From contig NZ_KQ961867.1 in the NCBI RefSeq assembly GCF_001563665.1, forward strand, positions 97,743-159,827: a stretch of 62,085 bases of DNA, read 5' to 3'. The notes under the pieces were generated by a model. That model saw only the letters and a program-made list of their open reading frames with translations. It was not told the DNA's origin and did no database searches. Below are positions 1 to 8,392 of this stretch, one piece after another. The DNA is from Gardnerella vaginalis. GTDB taxonomy: Bacteria; Actinomycetota; Actinomycetes; Actinomycetales; Bifidobacteriaceae. How positions within the stretch are numbered: the stretch's first letter is position 1; each line of letters starts with the position of its first letter. Made by a program: the position numbers and the translations under genes.

Positions 1-2
1 CT

Positions 3-461
3 TATGGTCAAGCTCCTTATGGTCAGTTTGGTCAACAGCAAGCTCCATTTGGTCAGAATCGTGCTCCGCAGTTTGGTCAAAATCCTCAGTTTGGTCAGCC
101 AAATCAGTTCGGTCAGCGCAATCCACAGTTTGGACAGAATCCACAGAGCCAGCCTCCTTATGGTCAGTTTGGTCAGCAGCAAGCTCCATTTGGTCAGAAT
201 CCTCAATTTGGTCAACAAAACCCACAGTTCGGTCAAAACTCGCAGTTTGGTCAGAATCGTGCTCCGCAGTTTGGACAGAATCCGCAGTTTGGTCAACAGC
301 AACCTCCATTTGGTCAACAGAGTTCTCAGTTTGGTCAGCAGAATCCGCAGTTTGGTCAACAGAACCAACAATTCGGACAGCCAAATTCCCAAAATCCTCA
401 GCAGCGTAATCGTGGCAACTATAATCCACAGGAAGGTGATGGTTCTCAAAATTTTAGGTGA
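3..461 (+). CDS. C-terminal part of a Gln/Gly/Phe/Pro-rich repeat protein (5' truncated)
   Basis: The open frame enters from the left edge and stops with TGA at 459-461, so only the last 152 residues are seen. They consist almost wholly of imperfect repeats built on PQFGQN, QFGQQ and APFGQ, ending in a short polar tail (NPQEGDGSQNFR). There is no membrane segment or catalytic motif in this part. Such disordered Gln/Pro tracts occur as tails of membrane or cell-envelope proteins in Bifidobacteriaceae, but the folded part lies outside the window and the function cannot be named. The underlying DNA is an imperfect repeat of about 18 bp, so copy number may vary between strains. A strong terminator follows 76 bp downstream. 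The ATG-initiated frame at position 4 is an out-of-frame shadow of the same repeats. Confidence 0.7.
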   Translation, partial: YGQAPYGQFGQQQAPFGQNRAPQFGQNPQFGQPNQFGQRNPQFGQNPQSQPPYGQFGQQQAPFGQNPQFGQQNPQFGQNSQFGQNRAPQFGQNPQFGQQQPPFGQQSSQFGQQNPQFGQQNQQFGQPNSQNPQQRNRGNYNPQEGDGSQNFR

Positions 462-536
462 AATATTAAGATTTATCCCAATTTGTATTTCGTGAAACAA
501 ATATGAAAATTATTTGAGAACATTTAAATTTCTTGT

Positions 537-573
537 AAACTGCATCTAATTAGTTTTATGATGCAGTTTTTTT
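537..573 (+). terminator. Intrinsic terminator of the repeat-protein gene
   Basis: A 10-bp stem (AAACTGCATC with GATGCAGTTT) encloses a 13-nt loop and runs straight into seven T residues. It ends the transcript of the Q-rich protein and separates it from fhs. Confidence 0.85.
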
Positions 574-665
574 ATTATGTGTGATTAAACACATAGACTA
601 TTGATAGCCTACGTATTCGTATAATATTGTTTTTGCTTGTGAATTTTGATTTGCATTTACGAGTG

Positions 666-705
666 TTGCCAAATCTAATTGGGTTACAGCTAGGATTAAC
701 GGCAA
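666..705 (+). promoter_or_regulatory. Possible structured leader of fhs
   Basis: TTGCC at 666-670 can pair with GGCAA at 701-705. Inside it AATCT (672-676) can pair with AGGATT (692-697) with one bulged G, giving a two-tier stem about 35 nt before the fhs start. No known folate riboswitch consensus was recognised. It may be chance in A+T-rich DNA. Confidence 0.2.
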
Positions 706-739
706 AAGTTTTCACAAATCAGTATGTTGCGCAAAGAAA

Positions 740-2272
740 GTGGGGAATATGACAATTCTTGAATCATTTACAACTTCATACGGGTTGGTTTCTAAAATTG
801 ATGCTTTTGGATTTATGGATTATCTTAGCAAACATCCTAATGAGAATCGTAAGCACGGTAAAGTTGTTCTCGTTACGGCAGATACTCCTCTTAAAGCTTC
901 CAGAGGTGAGGGTAAAACAACTACCACAATCGCTCTTGTAGATGCATTACGTAAACGCGGTATTGATGCTGCTGCTGTTCTTCGCCAACCAAGTATGGGA
1001 ATTACTGCAGCTGGCTCTAAGGGTGGAGCTTCTGGCGGTGGAAAGTCTTCTCTTGTAAATCCTGAATTGATTGATTGGGGTTTGTGCGGTGAAATGGCTG
1101 CTATTGCTAGTGCGCAAAATCTTCTTGTTTCTTTTGCTGAAAAAGCGATTGATGAAGGTTTATTAGATACTATTTTAGTTCCTAGAGTGAGTGAAGTACC
1201 TTCTCGTTCTTTAAGAAGTATTGCTGTAGATTTTTCTAAAAGAACAGTTCCTGAGCGTGTTGTGCTAACTCCAACTTGTGAGCTTATGCAAATTGTTGTG
1301 CTTTCAAGAAGTATGGATGAGATTTCTAATCGCGTTTCTTCTATGATTGCTGGCACAAAGGATGGAAATCCTGTAACTTTCGGTTCTTTTGTTGATTTAT
1401 GGAGAATCACAAATATACTTTCAGATGCTGTAAAGCCTGTAAAAACTGAAACAGTGAATGGTTCACCAATTTATGTACATTGTGGGCCATTTGCGAATGT
1501 TTCTCTTGGAATTCCTAGCTTAATAAGTGTTGAGATGGCATGTGCTGAGCATGATGTAGTAATTGTTGAAGCTGGATATGGTGCAGATGCAGGTGCTCAA
1601 AAGTGGCTAGATATTGCAGCTCGTGAATATGGTGCTCAATGGCCAACAGCAGCTGTTGTTGTGACTCGTTCGACTACTTGGCGTGATGATCCAGATCTCG
1701 CATGGCGCTATCCGTTCCATGTTGAACATCTTGAGTCTTTGCATATTCCTGCATTCCCTCTTATAAATTTGTGGGAAGGTGAAGATGATCAAATTTCTGA
1801 TTTGTGCTCTATTGCTGAATCTCTTGAGTTTCGCAATCCTTTGATTGGAAATCTTTTCCGTGATGGCGGAGATAGTTTAGTTAATCAGCTTGATGATTTC
1901 GTATCTGTTGTTGAAAGTGAACTTCCTGCTGTAAGAATCCTACCTAAAAGCCATCGTGGTAAGTCGTTGCTTAATCGTATTGAGTCGCTTTGTGAAGAAT
2001 CTTATGGAGTTCCAGCAGAGCGCGTGATTAAGAAAGATGGTTTTGAAGATTCTTTGGCTACTGCACAAGATTTGTGTAATAAAGCAGGTATCGCTTTTGA
2101 TGATTTAGTTTTAGTTGCAGTTAAATCTCCTGCTACTATGACAGATGACGATCGCAAGCCTTGTGACGAGCGCACTGTGACTTTGAAGAAAGTAGAAGTT
2201 CATTCTGGTGCTGGACTTGTGCAAGTAAATCTCACATCTTCGCTTACAACTCCAATGCCTAAGATTGTGTGA
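740..2272 (+). CDS. fhs: Formate-tetrahydrofolate ligase
   Basis: Cytosolic enzyme that joins formate to tetrahydrofolate with ATP, giving 10-formyl-THF for purine synthesis and fMet-tRNA formylation. The N-terminus carries the family P-loop (RGEGKTTTT, residues about 55-63), followed by LRQPSMG and the glycine-rich KGGASGGG (about 94-101). These correspond to the LREPS and KGGAAGGG motifs of the family. At 510 residues it is shorter than the roughly 555 of clostridial enzymes; I believe short forms are normal in bifidobacteria. The frame opens with GTG at 740; an ATG at 749 (MTILESF) is an equally good start because neither has a clear Shine-Dalgarno at ideal spacing. It stands alone between two terminators, with no folD beside it. 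Confidence 0.93.
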   Translation: MGNMTILESFTTSYGLVSKIDAFGFMDYLSKHPNENRKHGKVVLVTADTPLKASRGEGKTTTTIALVDALRKRGIDAAAVLRQPSMGITAAGSKGGASGGGKSSLVNPELIDWGLCGEMAAIASAQNLLVSFAEKAIDEGLLDTILVPRVSEVPSRSLRSIAVDFSKRTVPERVVLTPTCELMQIVVLSRSMDEISNRVSSMIAGTKDGNPVTFGSFVDLWRITNILSDAVKPVKTETVNGSPIYVHCGPFANVSLGIPSLISVEMACAEHDVVIVEAGYGADAGAQKWLDIAAREYGAQWPTAAVVVTRSTTWRDDPDLAWRYPFHVEHLESLHIPAFPLINLWEGEDDQISDLCSIAESLEFRNPLIGNLFRDGGDSLVNQLDDFVSVVESELPAVRILPKSHRGKSLLNRIESLCEESYGVPAERVIKKDGFEDSLATAQDLCNKAGIAFDDLVLVAVKSPATMTDDDRKPCDERTVTLKKVEVHSGAGLVQVNLTSSLTTPMPKIV

Positions 2273-2335
2273 TTTTATCTATCTTATATTTATCTTATAT
2301 CCATCTTTTATCCAAGATTTTTAGCCGTTAATAGA

Positions 2336-2371
2336 AAACGTCGCCAACGCATTATTGTGTGGGCGACGTTT
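2336..2371. terminator. Terminator between convergent fhs and the esterase gene
   Basis: A perfect 10-bp stem (AAACGTCGCC with GGCGACGTTT) lies between the fhs stop and the 3' end of the minus-strand esterase. An A-rich arm on one side and TTTCTTAATTTA on the other make it usable from both directions. Confidence 0.75.
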
Positions 2372-2409
2372 CTTAATTTATTTTTGGGAAATAACCTTCA
2401 TTTTTGTTA

Positions 2410-3255
2410 TTATAAATTGAAAGTTCTTCTCAACCAATCGCATGCAAAACCAATCCATTGTTGTACTTCTGGCTGTACAAACTCAGGAATAACGCGTCCA
2501 TTTTCATCTCGTTTAGCAGTTTGTTCAACAGCAAGTGCCAAACCATGAGGACCTTTAGGGAATAAGTGTGCTTCAACATTCACACCTGCTTTGACGCATG
2601 CATCTATAAACATAATTGAATTTTCAACTGGAACAGTTTGATCTGTAACAGTTTGCCATATGAAAACAGGTGGAGTTTTAGAATCTACATGCTTTTCAAG
2701 AGAAAGATCTTCAACAAGTTTCTCGCGCTCATCTTCGCTAACATTGCCAAAAAGACGATCGAAAGTTGGCTTGTGTGCGTAAATTCCTGCAGAAATCACA
2801 GGGTATGCAAGCATAAGAGCATTTGGACGAACTTCGTCAGCTTTATATCCGTTAGCTTCTTCAATTTCATCGCTTACGTGAGTTGCGAGATTTGCTGCAA
2901 CATGCCCTCCTGCAGAGAATCCAATAATTGCAACATTTTGCGGATTTATATGCCATTCTTCAGCATTTTTTCGTATTAAATTCATTGCAAGAGCTGCTTC
3001 CAAAAGTTGCGTTGGGTGCGTGCTTGGTACTAGAGAATATCGTAAAACAAACGCATGGAAACCTTCAGATGCAAATTTCATTGCAATTGGTTCAGATTCA
3101 CGATTTGAAGTGCGTAAGAATCCTCCTCCTGGAAGAATTAGAACTGCTGGTCTAATCTGTTTTACTTCTGTATCTGTGTTATCGTCTAAAACGTATCCAG
3201 TAAGTTTTGCAACACTTCCGTCAATGCCTTTAATTTCACGCTCAATAGTTTTCAT
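2410..3255 (-). CDS. Alpha/beta-hydrolase, acetyl-esterase/lipase-like
   Basis: A 281-residue alpha/beta-hydrolase of the BD-FAE / acetyl-esterase type, probably cytosolic since no signal peptide is present. Visible are the oxyanion-hole stretch LPGGGF (about 41-46), the nucleophile elbow GFSAGG with Ser114, an acid in VTDQTVP (Asp205) and the catalytic His in KGPHGLAL (His237). The substrate is unknown; deacetylation of acetylated sugars is the usual role of the closest families. The gene is single, convergent with fhs and divergent from rsmI. An A/G-rich stretch (AAAGAAAGAAA) precedes the ATG as a weak ribosome site. Confidence 0.85.
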   Translation of the reverse strand: MKTIEREIKGIDGSVAKLTGYVLDDNTDTEVKQIRPAVLILPGGGFLRTSNRESEPIAMKFASEGFHAFVLRYSLVPSTHPTQLLEAALAMNLIRKNAEEWHINPQNVAIIGFSAGGHVAANLATHVSDEIEEANGYKADEVRPNALMLAYPVISAGIYAHKPTFDRLFGNVSEDEREKLVEDLSLEKHVDSKTPPVFIWQTVTDQTVPVENSIMFIDACVKAGVNVEAHLFPKGPHGLALAVEQTAKRDENGRVIPEFVQPEVQQWIGFACDWLRRTFNL

Positions 3256-3414
3256 AGCATTTCTTTCTTTTTGTATAAAATTGCACTATTTATCTCAAGC
3301 ATAGTTCTAATCAAATACCTTGCTTTTTTAAGTGCGTTATATGTTAAATTCGTGTAGAGTTTAAGAAGATTTAAGGATATTTAGGGATTTTTATGAGTTT
3401 TAAGGAGATTTTAT

Positions 3415-4323
3415 ATGTGTGATGAAGATACGAATATAAATATTAAAAATGTAGGTAAAGTTGTGCTTGCAGCTACTCCGATTGGCAATATGGAAGATGC
3501 TTCATCTAGGCTAGTTCATCTTTTACAAAACGCGGATATTATAGCAGCTGAAGATACGCGCCGTTTATATGACTTAGCGAATAGGTTGAATGTGCGTGTG
3601 TCTGGGAAAGTTATTGCTTATCACGATCATAATGAGCGAAATAAAGCTGATGGTTTACTAGATGATGTTGAAAAAGGTGCGATTGTATTAGTTGTTTCAG
3701 ATGCTGGAATGCCAACAATTAACGATCCTGGTTTAGCAATTGTTCGTAGAGCAATTGAGCGTTGTATTCCTGTAACTTGTGCGCCTGGTCCTAGTGCTGT
3801 CTTAGATGCTTTAGCTCTTTCTGGTTTGCCAACTGATAGATTTTGTTACGAAGGATTTTTGCCTAGAAAATCAGGTGAGCGTAAGCAACATTTGCGCTCG
3901 CTATCTTCTGAGCGCAGAACGATTGTATTCTACGAGGCTCCGCATCGCATTAAAGAAGCTATGGAAGATATATGTGATGTTATAGGACCTAATCGTTTAA
4001 TGGCTTTATGCCGTGAGCTTACTAAAGATTATGAAGAGATTCGTCGTGGAAGTGTAAAAGAAATTTTAGATAGCGTTCTTGAAAATCCTCCTCGTGGAGA
4101 AATAGTGTTAGTTATTTCTGGTGCAAGCGATGATGAAGTTTCAATTGATGCTGCGCCTCTTAGTGTTAAGCAGTTTGCTGAGCTTTCAATTGAGCTTGCA
4201 AAATCGGAAAATATTCGCCTTAAAGATGCTATTTCTCGTGTTGTAGAAAATCATCCTTTATCGGATGGATCTTTTGCTAATCGCAAGCAAATATATTCCG
4301 AGTGCATGGAGATTAAAAAGTGA
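3415..4323 (+). CDS. rsmI: 16S rRNA (cytidine1402-2'-O)-methyltransferase
   Basis: Uses S-adenosylmethionine to 2'-O-methylate C1402 in the decoding centre of 16S rRNA. The 302-residue protein shows the tetrapyrrole-methylase fold signatures of the RsmI family: TPIGNMEDAS at about 21-30, AAEDTRR at about 44-50, SDAGMPTINDPG and APGPSAV further on, and FYEAPHRI in the middle. It is full length. The start is supported by AAGGAG about 8 bases before the ATG. In actinobacteria rsmI commonly lies close to metG and tatD (so in Mycobacterium tuberculosis); here two minus-strand accessory genes lie between rsmI and metG. Confidence 0.95.
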   Translation: MCDEDTNINIKNVGKVVLAATPIGNMEDASSRLVHLLQNADIIAAEDTRRLYDLANRLNVRVSGKVIAYHDHNERNKADGLLDDVEKGAIVLVVSDAGMPTINDPGLAIVRRAIERCIPVTCAPGPSAVLDALALSGLPTDRFCYEGFLPRKSGERKQHLRSLSSERRTIVFYEAPHRIKEAMEDICDVIGPNRLMALCRELTKDYEEIRRGSVKEILDSVLENPPRGEIVLVISGASDDEVSIDAAPLSVKQFAELSIELAKSENIRLKDAISRVVENHPLSDGSFANRKQIYSECMEIKK

Positions 4324-4445
4324 TTTTGCGCGAATTTGTGCGTTTGCATTACTTTAATAGGTTTGCGCGTGATTACGATAGTGTTTGCGCGCTCTTGTGT
4401 TCTTGTTTATTAAGATTTGCGCGAATTTGCTTAGACTTTTTGCTT

Positions 4446-4739
4446 TTAGATTTGTGAATTTTTAGTATACTTGTTTTGCAATTTTTCGTGCATATAATTG
4501 TAGCTTTCAAAAAGTATGTTGAAACTATGTTTCACGTCTGGGCCGCCTTTTTGAGATACGTATTCTAAAAGTCTTGCATCCGCTGAAGTGTTTGCAATAA
4601 TCCATTTTCTTAAGTGTGGAATATTTTGTGCTATGTACCACAATATTTCGGGTTTAGTTTCAGGCGAACTTGCAATGTCTTCAGTTGGCATAATTGGCGG
4701 TTTGGGTGGAGTAAGTTTTTCTTTATAAGTGTTTTTCAT
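4446..4739 (-). CDS. Small protein resembling the variant leucine-rich repeat (LRV) domain of bifidobacteria
   Basis: A 97-residue protein with no signal peptide or membrane segment. The core (ILWYIAQNIPHLRKWIIANT, then ADARLLEYVSQKGGPDV) resembles the ASxPxTxPxxLWxIAxxxPxLRxWxxANP repeat seen in bifidobacterial proteins annotated as variant leucine-rich repeat. Here only about one unit is present. Function unknown; these repeats are usually taken as protein-binding surfaces. It lies on the minus strand after the AbiEi-like gene with a 112-bp gap, so the two may be co-transcribed. The upstream ribosome site is weak (AGGC). It is probably real because the recognised repeat and its spacing are kept, but short genes in this repeat-rich DNA need care. 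Confidence 0.55.
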   Translation of the reverse strand: MKNTYKEKLTPPKPPIMPTEDIASSPETKPEILWYIAQNIPHLRKWIIANTSADARLLEYVSQKGGPDVKHSFNILFESYNYMHEKLQNKYTKNSQI

Positions 4740-4851
4740 AGTTTGCCTATAGTTTATTGTTGTTGGGTTTGTTGCTGGGTTTGTTGCTGTTATATATTCT
4801 TTCTTTTATTAAGCTAATTTCTTCTTTGTGTTTTGGCATATTTTAAGATTT

Positions 4852-5631
4852 TTATTTAGCTTTTTTACTAGTTCTCTTTTTCATGCTGTATATGATATTT
4901 TCCATCCATGCTCGTGCTGCTACTGAGCTTGGAAAATGATGGTTATCTTGTAAAATTTTTGCACAATCATATATATTTATCGTATAATTTTCCATAATTG
5001 TACGTATTGTGTTAAATCTTATTGTATTTTCTGAGTCTGATTCAGTTTTCGTGAGCGCTATATCGCATATTGTTCTAGTAGGTGTTGTTACAAATAAATC
5101 TCCAATTTTTACGTAATCATTGTCAATGATTTTGCGAGTATAAACGTGTATCGGGTGACCGTATGGCCTTCTTCTATAGTGTCCGTTTGAAAGTATGTCT
5201 AAAGAATCTGGGAATTGTCCTCCAAGCCAAATCCATGATGCTGTGTATAAGCATGCTATTGAATTAGAAGGGAGTAGCTTTTTTACTATTTTGCTTCGTC
5301 CTTCTATGGTTGAGGATTCTTTGCGAAGAAAGCCGCTTTGAGTGTCAAGTTGATCAAAAATTCCAAGATTTTTTAGCCTGTTCATACATAAAGGACCAGG
5401 TAAATGCGAAGTATCTAAAATTATTGGTAGATTTTGATTTATTTCGTTAGATTTCGTTAATTCTGCTTTTTTGATTGCATCATTTGTGAAATCTGAAATA
5501 TTTTTTACGTTTTTTCTTCTGATTACTTTTGCAAGAGATGTTTCGTGTGGCCTAGTATTTCGAGGTGACGTATTTAATTGATTGCATTCTAATAGATTGC
5601 GAGCTTTTGTATATTTAGTAGCTTCTTTCAT
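4852..5631 (-). CDS. AbiEi-like / DUF559-family N-terminal domain protein
   Basis: A 259-residue basic protein. The middle (LYTASWIWLGGQFPD, then RRRPYGHPIHVYTR, then VTTPTRTICDIAL, roughly residues 130-200) matches the pattern ALTGASALWLHG...VTSPARTLxDLA typical of AbiEi-type antitoxin / transcriptional-regulator proteins of actinobacteria. The C-terminal DUF559 nuclease often fused to this domain is absent. No AbiEii nucleotidyltransferase toxin lies beside it, so it is an orphan and no abortive-infection role can be claimed. Start chosen at the ATG with AAGGA seven bases upstream; a TTG five codons earlier is also in frame. It sits between rsmI and metG, where actinobacteria often have neither gene, which suggests later insertion. 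Confidence 0.6.
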   Translation of the reverse strand: MKEATKYTKARNLLECNQLNTSPRNTRPHETSLAKVIRRKNVKNISDFTNDAIKKAELTKSNEINQNLPIILDTSHLPGPLCMNRLKNLGIFDQLDTQSGFLRKESSTIEGRSKIVKKLLPSNSIACLYTASWIWLGGQFPDSLDILSNGHYRRRPYGHPIHVYTRKIIDNDYVKIGDLFVTTPTRTICDIALTKTESDSENTIRFNTIRTIMENYTINIYDCAKILQDNHHFPSSVAARAWMENIIYSMKKRTSKKAK

Positions 5632-5702
5632 TTTCGTTCCTTTCAAAATTTGTGTTTGTATTTGTGTTTCTTGTGTTTTGTTTTGCTTGATTTTGATTTT
5701 GC

Positions 5703-5763
5703 GTTTTCTTGTATTTTCTTATGTTTTCTTGCATTTTCTTATGTTTTCTTATGTTTTCTTATG
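5703..5763. repeat. 10-bp tandem repeat (TTTTCTTATG type)
   Basis: About six head-to-tail units of 10 bp (TTTTCTTATG, TTTTCTTGCA and similar) in the 400-bp A+T-rich gap between the AbiEi-like gene and metG. The rest of the gap (5632-6055) is T-rich low-complexity DNA with no recognisable gene. Confidence 0.85.
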
Positions 5764-6055
5764 TCTTAATTCTTTACGAATTTTTTGTATATTATTGTGT
5801 GTTTTTGCACGTATTTTGTATTTTATTTGTGTCTTTTATACTCGTTTATATTTGTATTTTTTTTATATTCGTATCTTCTAAAATGAGGTTTTTTATAGCC
5901 TAAGCTTATTTATTAAATTCCGCTACATAGTTTTTAAAAATGTGGATATGTGGATAAATAAATCTTCATATTTTTACGATTATTACTTTATTTTTTGCTG
6001 TTCATTTTCGAGTATTTCTTTGATGTGTCCTCGCTGAACAAGATAATATTTGGCT

Positions 6056-7921
6056 ATGAGTCATATTTTGGTGAATGTTGCTTGGCCATATGCTAATGGT
6101 CCTCGTCATATAGGCCACGTTGCTGGCTTTGGAGTTCCTTCAGATGTGTATGCGCGCTATGAGCGCATGAAGGGCAATGATGTATTGATGGTGTCTGGCA
6201 CGGATGAACACGGTACACCTATTTTAGTAGAAGCAGATAAAGAAGGGGTCAGCGCGCAAGAACTCGCGAATCGTTATAATCGAGTGATTACAAAAGATTT
6301 GTGCGATTTGGGGTTGAGCTACGATTTATTTACTCGTACTACGACTGGAAATCATGAGCATGTTGTGCAAGAGATGTTCCGCCAATGCTTAAAAAATGGT
6401 TATATTTATAAAGGTACACAAAAAGTTGCTATCTCTCCTTCTACTGGTAGGACTTTGCCAGATCGTTATATTGAAGGAACTTGCCCTTTATGTGGTGCTG
6501 ATGGCGCTAGGGGAGATCAATGTGATGCGTGTGGTAACGAGCTTGATCCAGATGATTTAATCAATCCAGTTTCTAAAATAAATGGTGAAACTCCTCGTTT
6601 TGAAGAAACTGAGCATTATTTCCTTGATTTGCCAGCTTTAGCAGAAGCAAATCTGAAATGGCTTAATTCTCGCGATTCTTGGCGCACGAATGTTATTAAC
6701 TTTTCTTTAGGATTATTTAGAGAAGTAAAACCTCGTGCTATTACTCGTGATATTGATTGGGGTATTCCTGTTCCAGTTGAAGGTTGGATTGATAATCCAA
6801 ATAAGCGTTTATATGTGTGGTTTGACGCTGTAATTGGTTATTTGTCTGCTTCTATTGAATGGGCTCGTAGACAGGGAACTCCTGATGCTTGGCGCGATTG
6901 GTGGTGTGATCCAAAGACTCCTGGATATTATTTCATGGGCAAAGATAACATAACTTTCCATTCTCAAATTTGGCCTTCAGAAATGCTTGCTTATAATGGT
7001 CAAGGCTCTTTAGGTGGAGAAACTGGCTCTTATGGACCGCTTAATATGCCTGAGCAAGTTGTTGCTTCTGAGTTTATGACTATGGAAGGTAAAAAATTTA
7101 GTTCTTCGCGCGGAATCGTGATTTATGTTAAAGATATTTTAGCGCGTTATCCTGTGGATGCAGTTCGCTATTACATTTCTATTGCTGGTCCTGAAAGTTC
7201 GGATGCTGATTTTACATGGTCTGAGTTTGTCCGACATAATAACGAAGAGCTTGCTTCTAGCTGGGGAAATCTTGTAAATCGCGTAGCTAATTTGATTCAT
7301 AAAAACTTTGGTGAAATTCCTCCTTTAGATGAGGATTCTATGACAGATATGGATCGCGCTTTATTGGATCAAACTTCTAATGCTTTCGAGATTGTTGGAG
7401 GTATGATTGATCGTCATCATCAAAAGAATGCTTTGACTGAAGCTATGCGCGTAGTTGGGGATATAAATAAATATATTTCCGCTACTGAGCCTTGGAAGAT
7501 TAAAGATGACGATGTACGTTTGGGCACAGTTTTGCATGTTGCTGCTCAAGCTGTTTCTGATGCGAATCATTTGTTAGCTCCGTTCCTTCCTCATTCTTCT
7601 CAAAAAGTTTGGGAAGCTCTTGGTGGAACTGGAGTGTTTTCACCTTTGCCTCGCATAGAAGAAGTGGAAGATTTGGATAAGCCAGGATTTAAGTATCCGA
7701 TTATTACTGGTGATTATTGTCTTGGTGAAACTGTGCATCCTTGGGAGAGTGAAGAGTTGGTTGTTGGCACTCCTGTGCCTAAGCCTGTTCCAATCTTTGC
7801 TAAAATCCCTAAGGAAGCAGTAGATGAGGAACTTGAACGTTTTGAATCTGCTTTAGCTGAGCGCAAGCGTAAAGAAGCTGAGCGTCTTTCACTAGCGCAG
7901 AAAGATTTAGCTAATAAGTGA
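6056..7921 (+). CDS. metG: Methionyl-tRNA synthetase
   Basis: Class I aminoacyl-tRNA synthetase that charges tRNA-Met in the cytosol. The HIGH signature is intact (PRHIGHV, about 17-23), and the KMSKS loop appears as KKFSSS (about 346-351). Between them a zinc knuckle with two CxxC pairs (CPLCG and CDACG, about 143-161) marks the four-cysteine form. The C-terminus holds the helical anticodon-binding domain and a lysine/glutamate-rich tail, without the dimerising EMAP domain of long forms. Length (621 residues) is normal for bifidobacterial enzymes. The ATG at 6056 is preferred; a TTG two codons upstream (6050) is also in frame. Confidence 0.97.
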   Translation: MSHILVNVAWPYANGPRHIGHVAGFGVPSDVYARYERMKGNDVLMVSGTDEHGTPILVEADKEGVSAQELANRYNRVITKDLCDLGLSYDLFTRTTTGNHEHVVQEMFRQCLKNGYIYKGTQKVAISPSTGRTLPDRYIEGTCPLCGADGARGDQCDACGNELDPDDLINPVSKINGETPRFEETEHYFLDLPALAEANLKWLNSRDSWRTNVINFSLGLFREVKPRAITRDIDWGIPVPVEGWIDNPNKRLYVWFDAVIGYLSASIEWARRQGTPDAWRDWWCDPKTPGYYFMGKDNITFHSQIWPSEMLAYNGQGSLGGETGSYGPLNMPEQVVASEFMTMEGKKFSSSRGIVIYVKDILARYPVDAVRYYISIAGPESSDADFTWSEFVRHNNEELASSWGNLVNRVANLIHKNFGEIPPLDEDSMTDMDRALLDQTSNAFEIVGGMIDRHHQKNALTEAMRVVGDINKYISATEPWKIKDDDVRLGTVLHVAAQAVSDANHLLAPFLPHSSQKVWEALGGTGVFSPLPRIEEVEDLDKPGFKYPIITGDYCLGETVHPWESEELVVGTPVPKPVPIFAKIPKEAVDEELERFESALAERKRKEAERLSLAQKDLANK

Positions 7922-8058
7922 GTTTTAGTTAAAAATTTATCTAAAAGTGACGTATATAACAAAAGTTAAGCGTTTAATCAGGAATCTTTAGATTTTTTTC
8001 AGGAAATTTTTAGCTTAAAATAAACTTTTTCTAAGGAAGTATGGTGTATACTTGAGTG

Positions 8059-8166
8059 TGCTAGCGGTTCGCCGTTAGTGAGATTCGCAAGTCGAATCCC
8101 ATAACTGAAACCTTCTTCTCTCTTTCTCTCTGCCCCAGCGGGCTTTCTCTCCCGCTGGGCTTCTTA
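8059..8166 (+). ncRNA. Candidate small RNA with CU-rich single-stranded seed
   Basis: Between metG and the convergent pepC lies a short unit organised like a small regulatory RNA. A TATACT -10-like box is at 8047-8052. Next come a 7-bp hairpin with a UUCG tetraloop (8061-8078), a 6-bp hairpin (8082-8098) and an unpaired pyrimidine run (8111-8131, repeats of CUUCUU/CUCU). A GC-rich intrinsic terminator closes it. The CU run is complementary to A/G-rich Shine-Dalgarno regions. No ORF fits and no Rfam family was recognised. Alternatively this is only the 3' end of the metG transcript. Confidence 0.45.
8132..8166 (+). terminator. GC-rich intrinsic terminator
   Basis: A 9-bp stem (CCCAGCGGG with CCCGCTGGG) with an 8-nt loop, followed by TTCTTATTAT. 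It ends the metG or small-RNA transcript. It is unusually GC-rich for its surroundings. Confidence 0.85.
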
Positions 8167-8273
8167 TTATAAATTGCGCTTTTCTATTTTGCGTAATAAC
8201 TACAATAACTGCATTTTGCGTAATAACTACATTTTGGGTAAATATCTAGTAATAGCTAGTAGATTAACCCGTA

Positions 8274-8316
8274 TTTTGGGGAATAACCCGGAATAGCCCG
8301 GAATAGCCCGTATTTT
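8274..8316. repeat. GGGGAATAACCC dispersed motif, locus 1
   Basis: TTTTGGGGAATAACCCG is followed by two GGAATAGCCCG half-copies. The same motif occurs in three other gaps of this window (31124, 32736 and 36345 regions). Confidence 0.7.
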
Positions 8317-8326
8317 TGTATATAAA

Positions 8327-8358
8327 AAAGCGCAGACTGATTTTTCAATCTGCGCTTT
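8327..8358 (-). terminator. Terminator of pepC
   Basis: A 13-bp near-perfect stem (AAAGCGCAGACTG with CAATCTGCGCTTT). Read on the minus strand it ends in a T run, 35 bp after the pepC stop codon. Confidence 0.85.
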
Positions 8359-8392
8359 AATGCTTAATTAAATTAAGTAATATGAAATTACT

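Noticed and set aside
820..1410. 196-residue minus-strand frame opposite fhs
   Set aside because: Overlaps the P-loop region of a well-conserved ligase on the other strand; no motif or ribosome site.
4446..5631. Complete AbiE toxin-antitoxin system
   Set aside because: The neighbouring small gene resembles an LRV unit, not the AbiEii nucleotidyltransferase; no nucleotidyltransferase motif is present.
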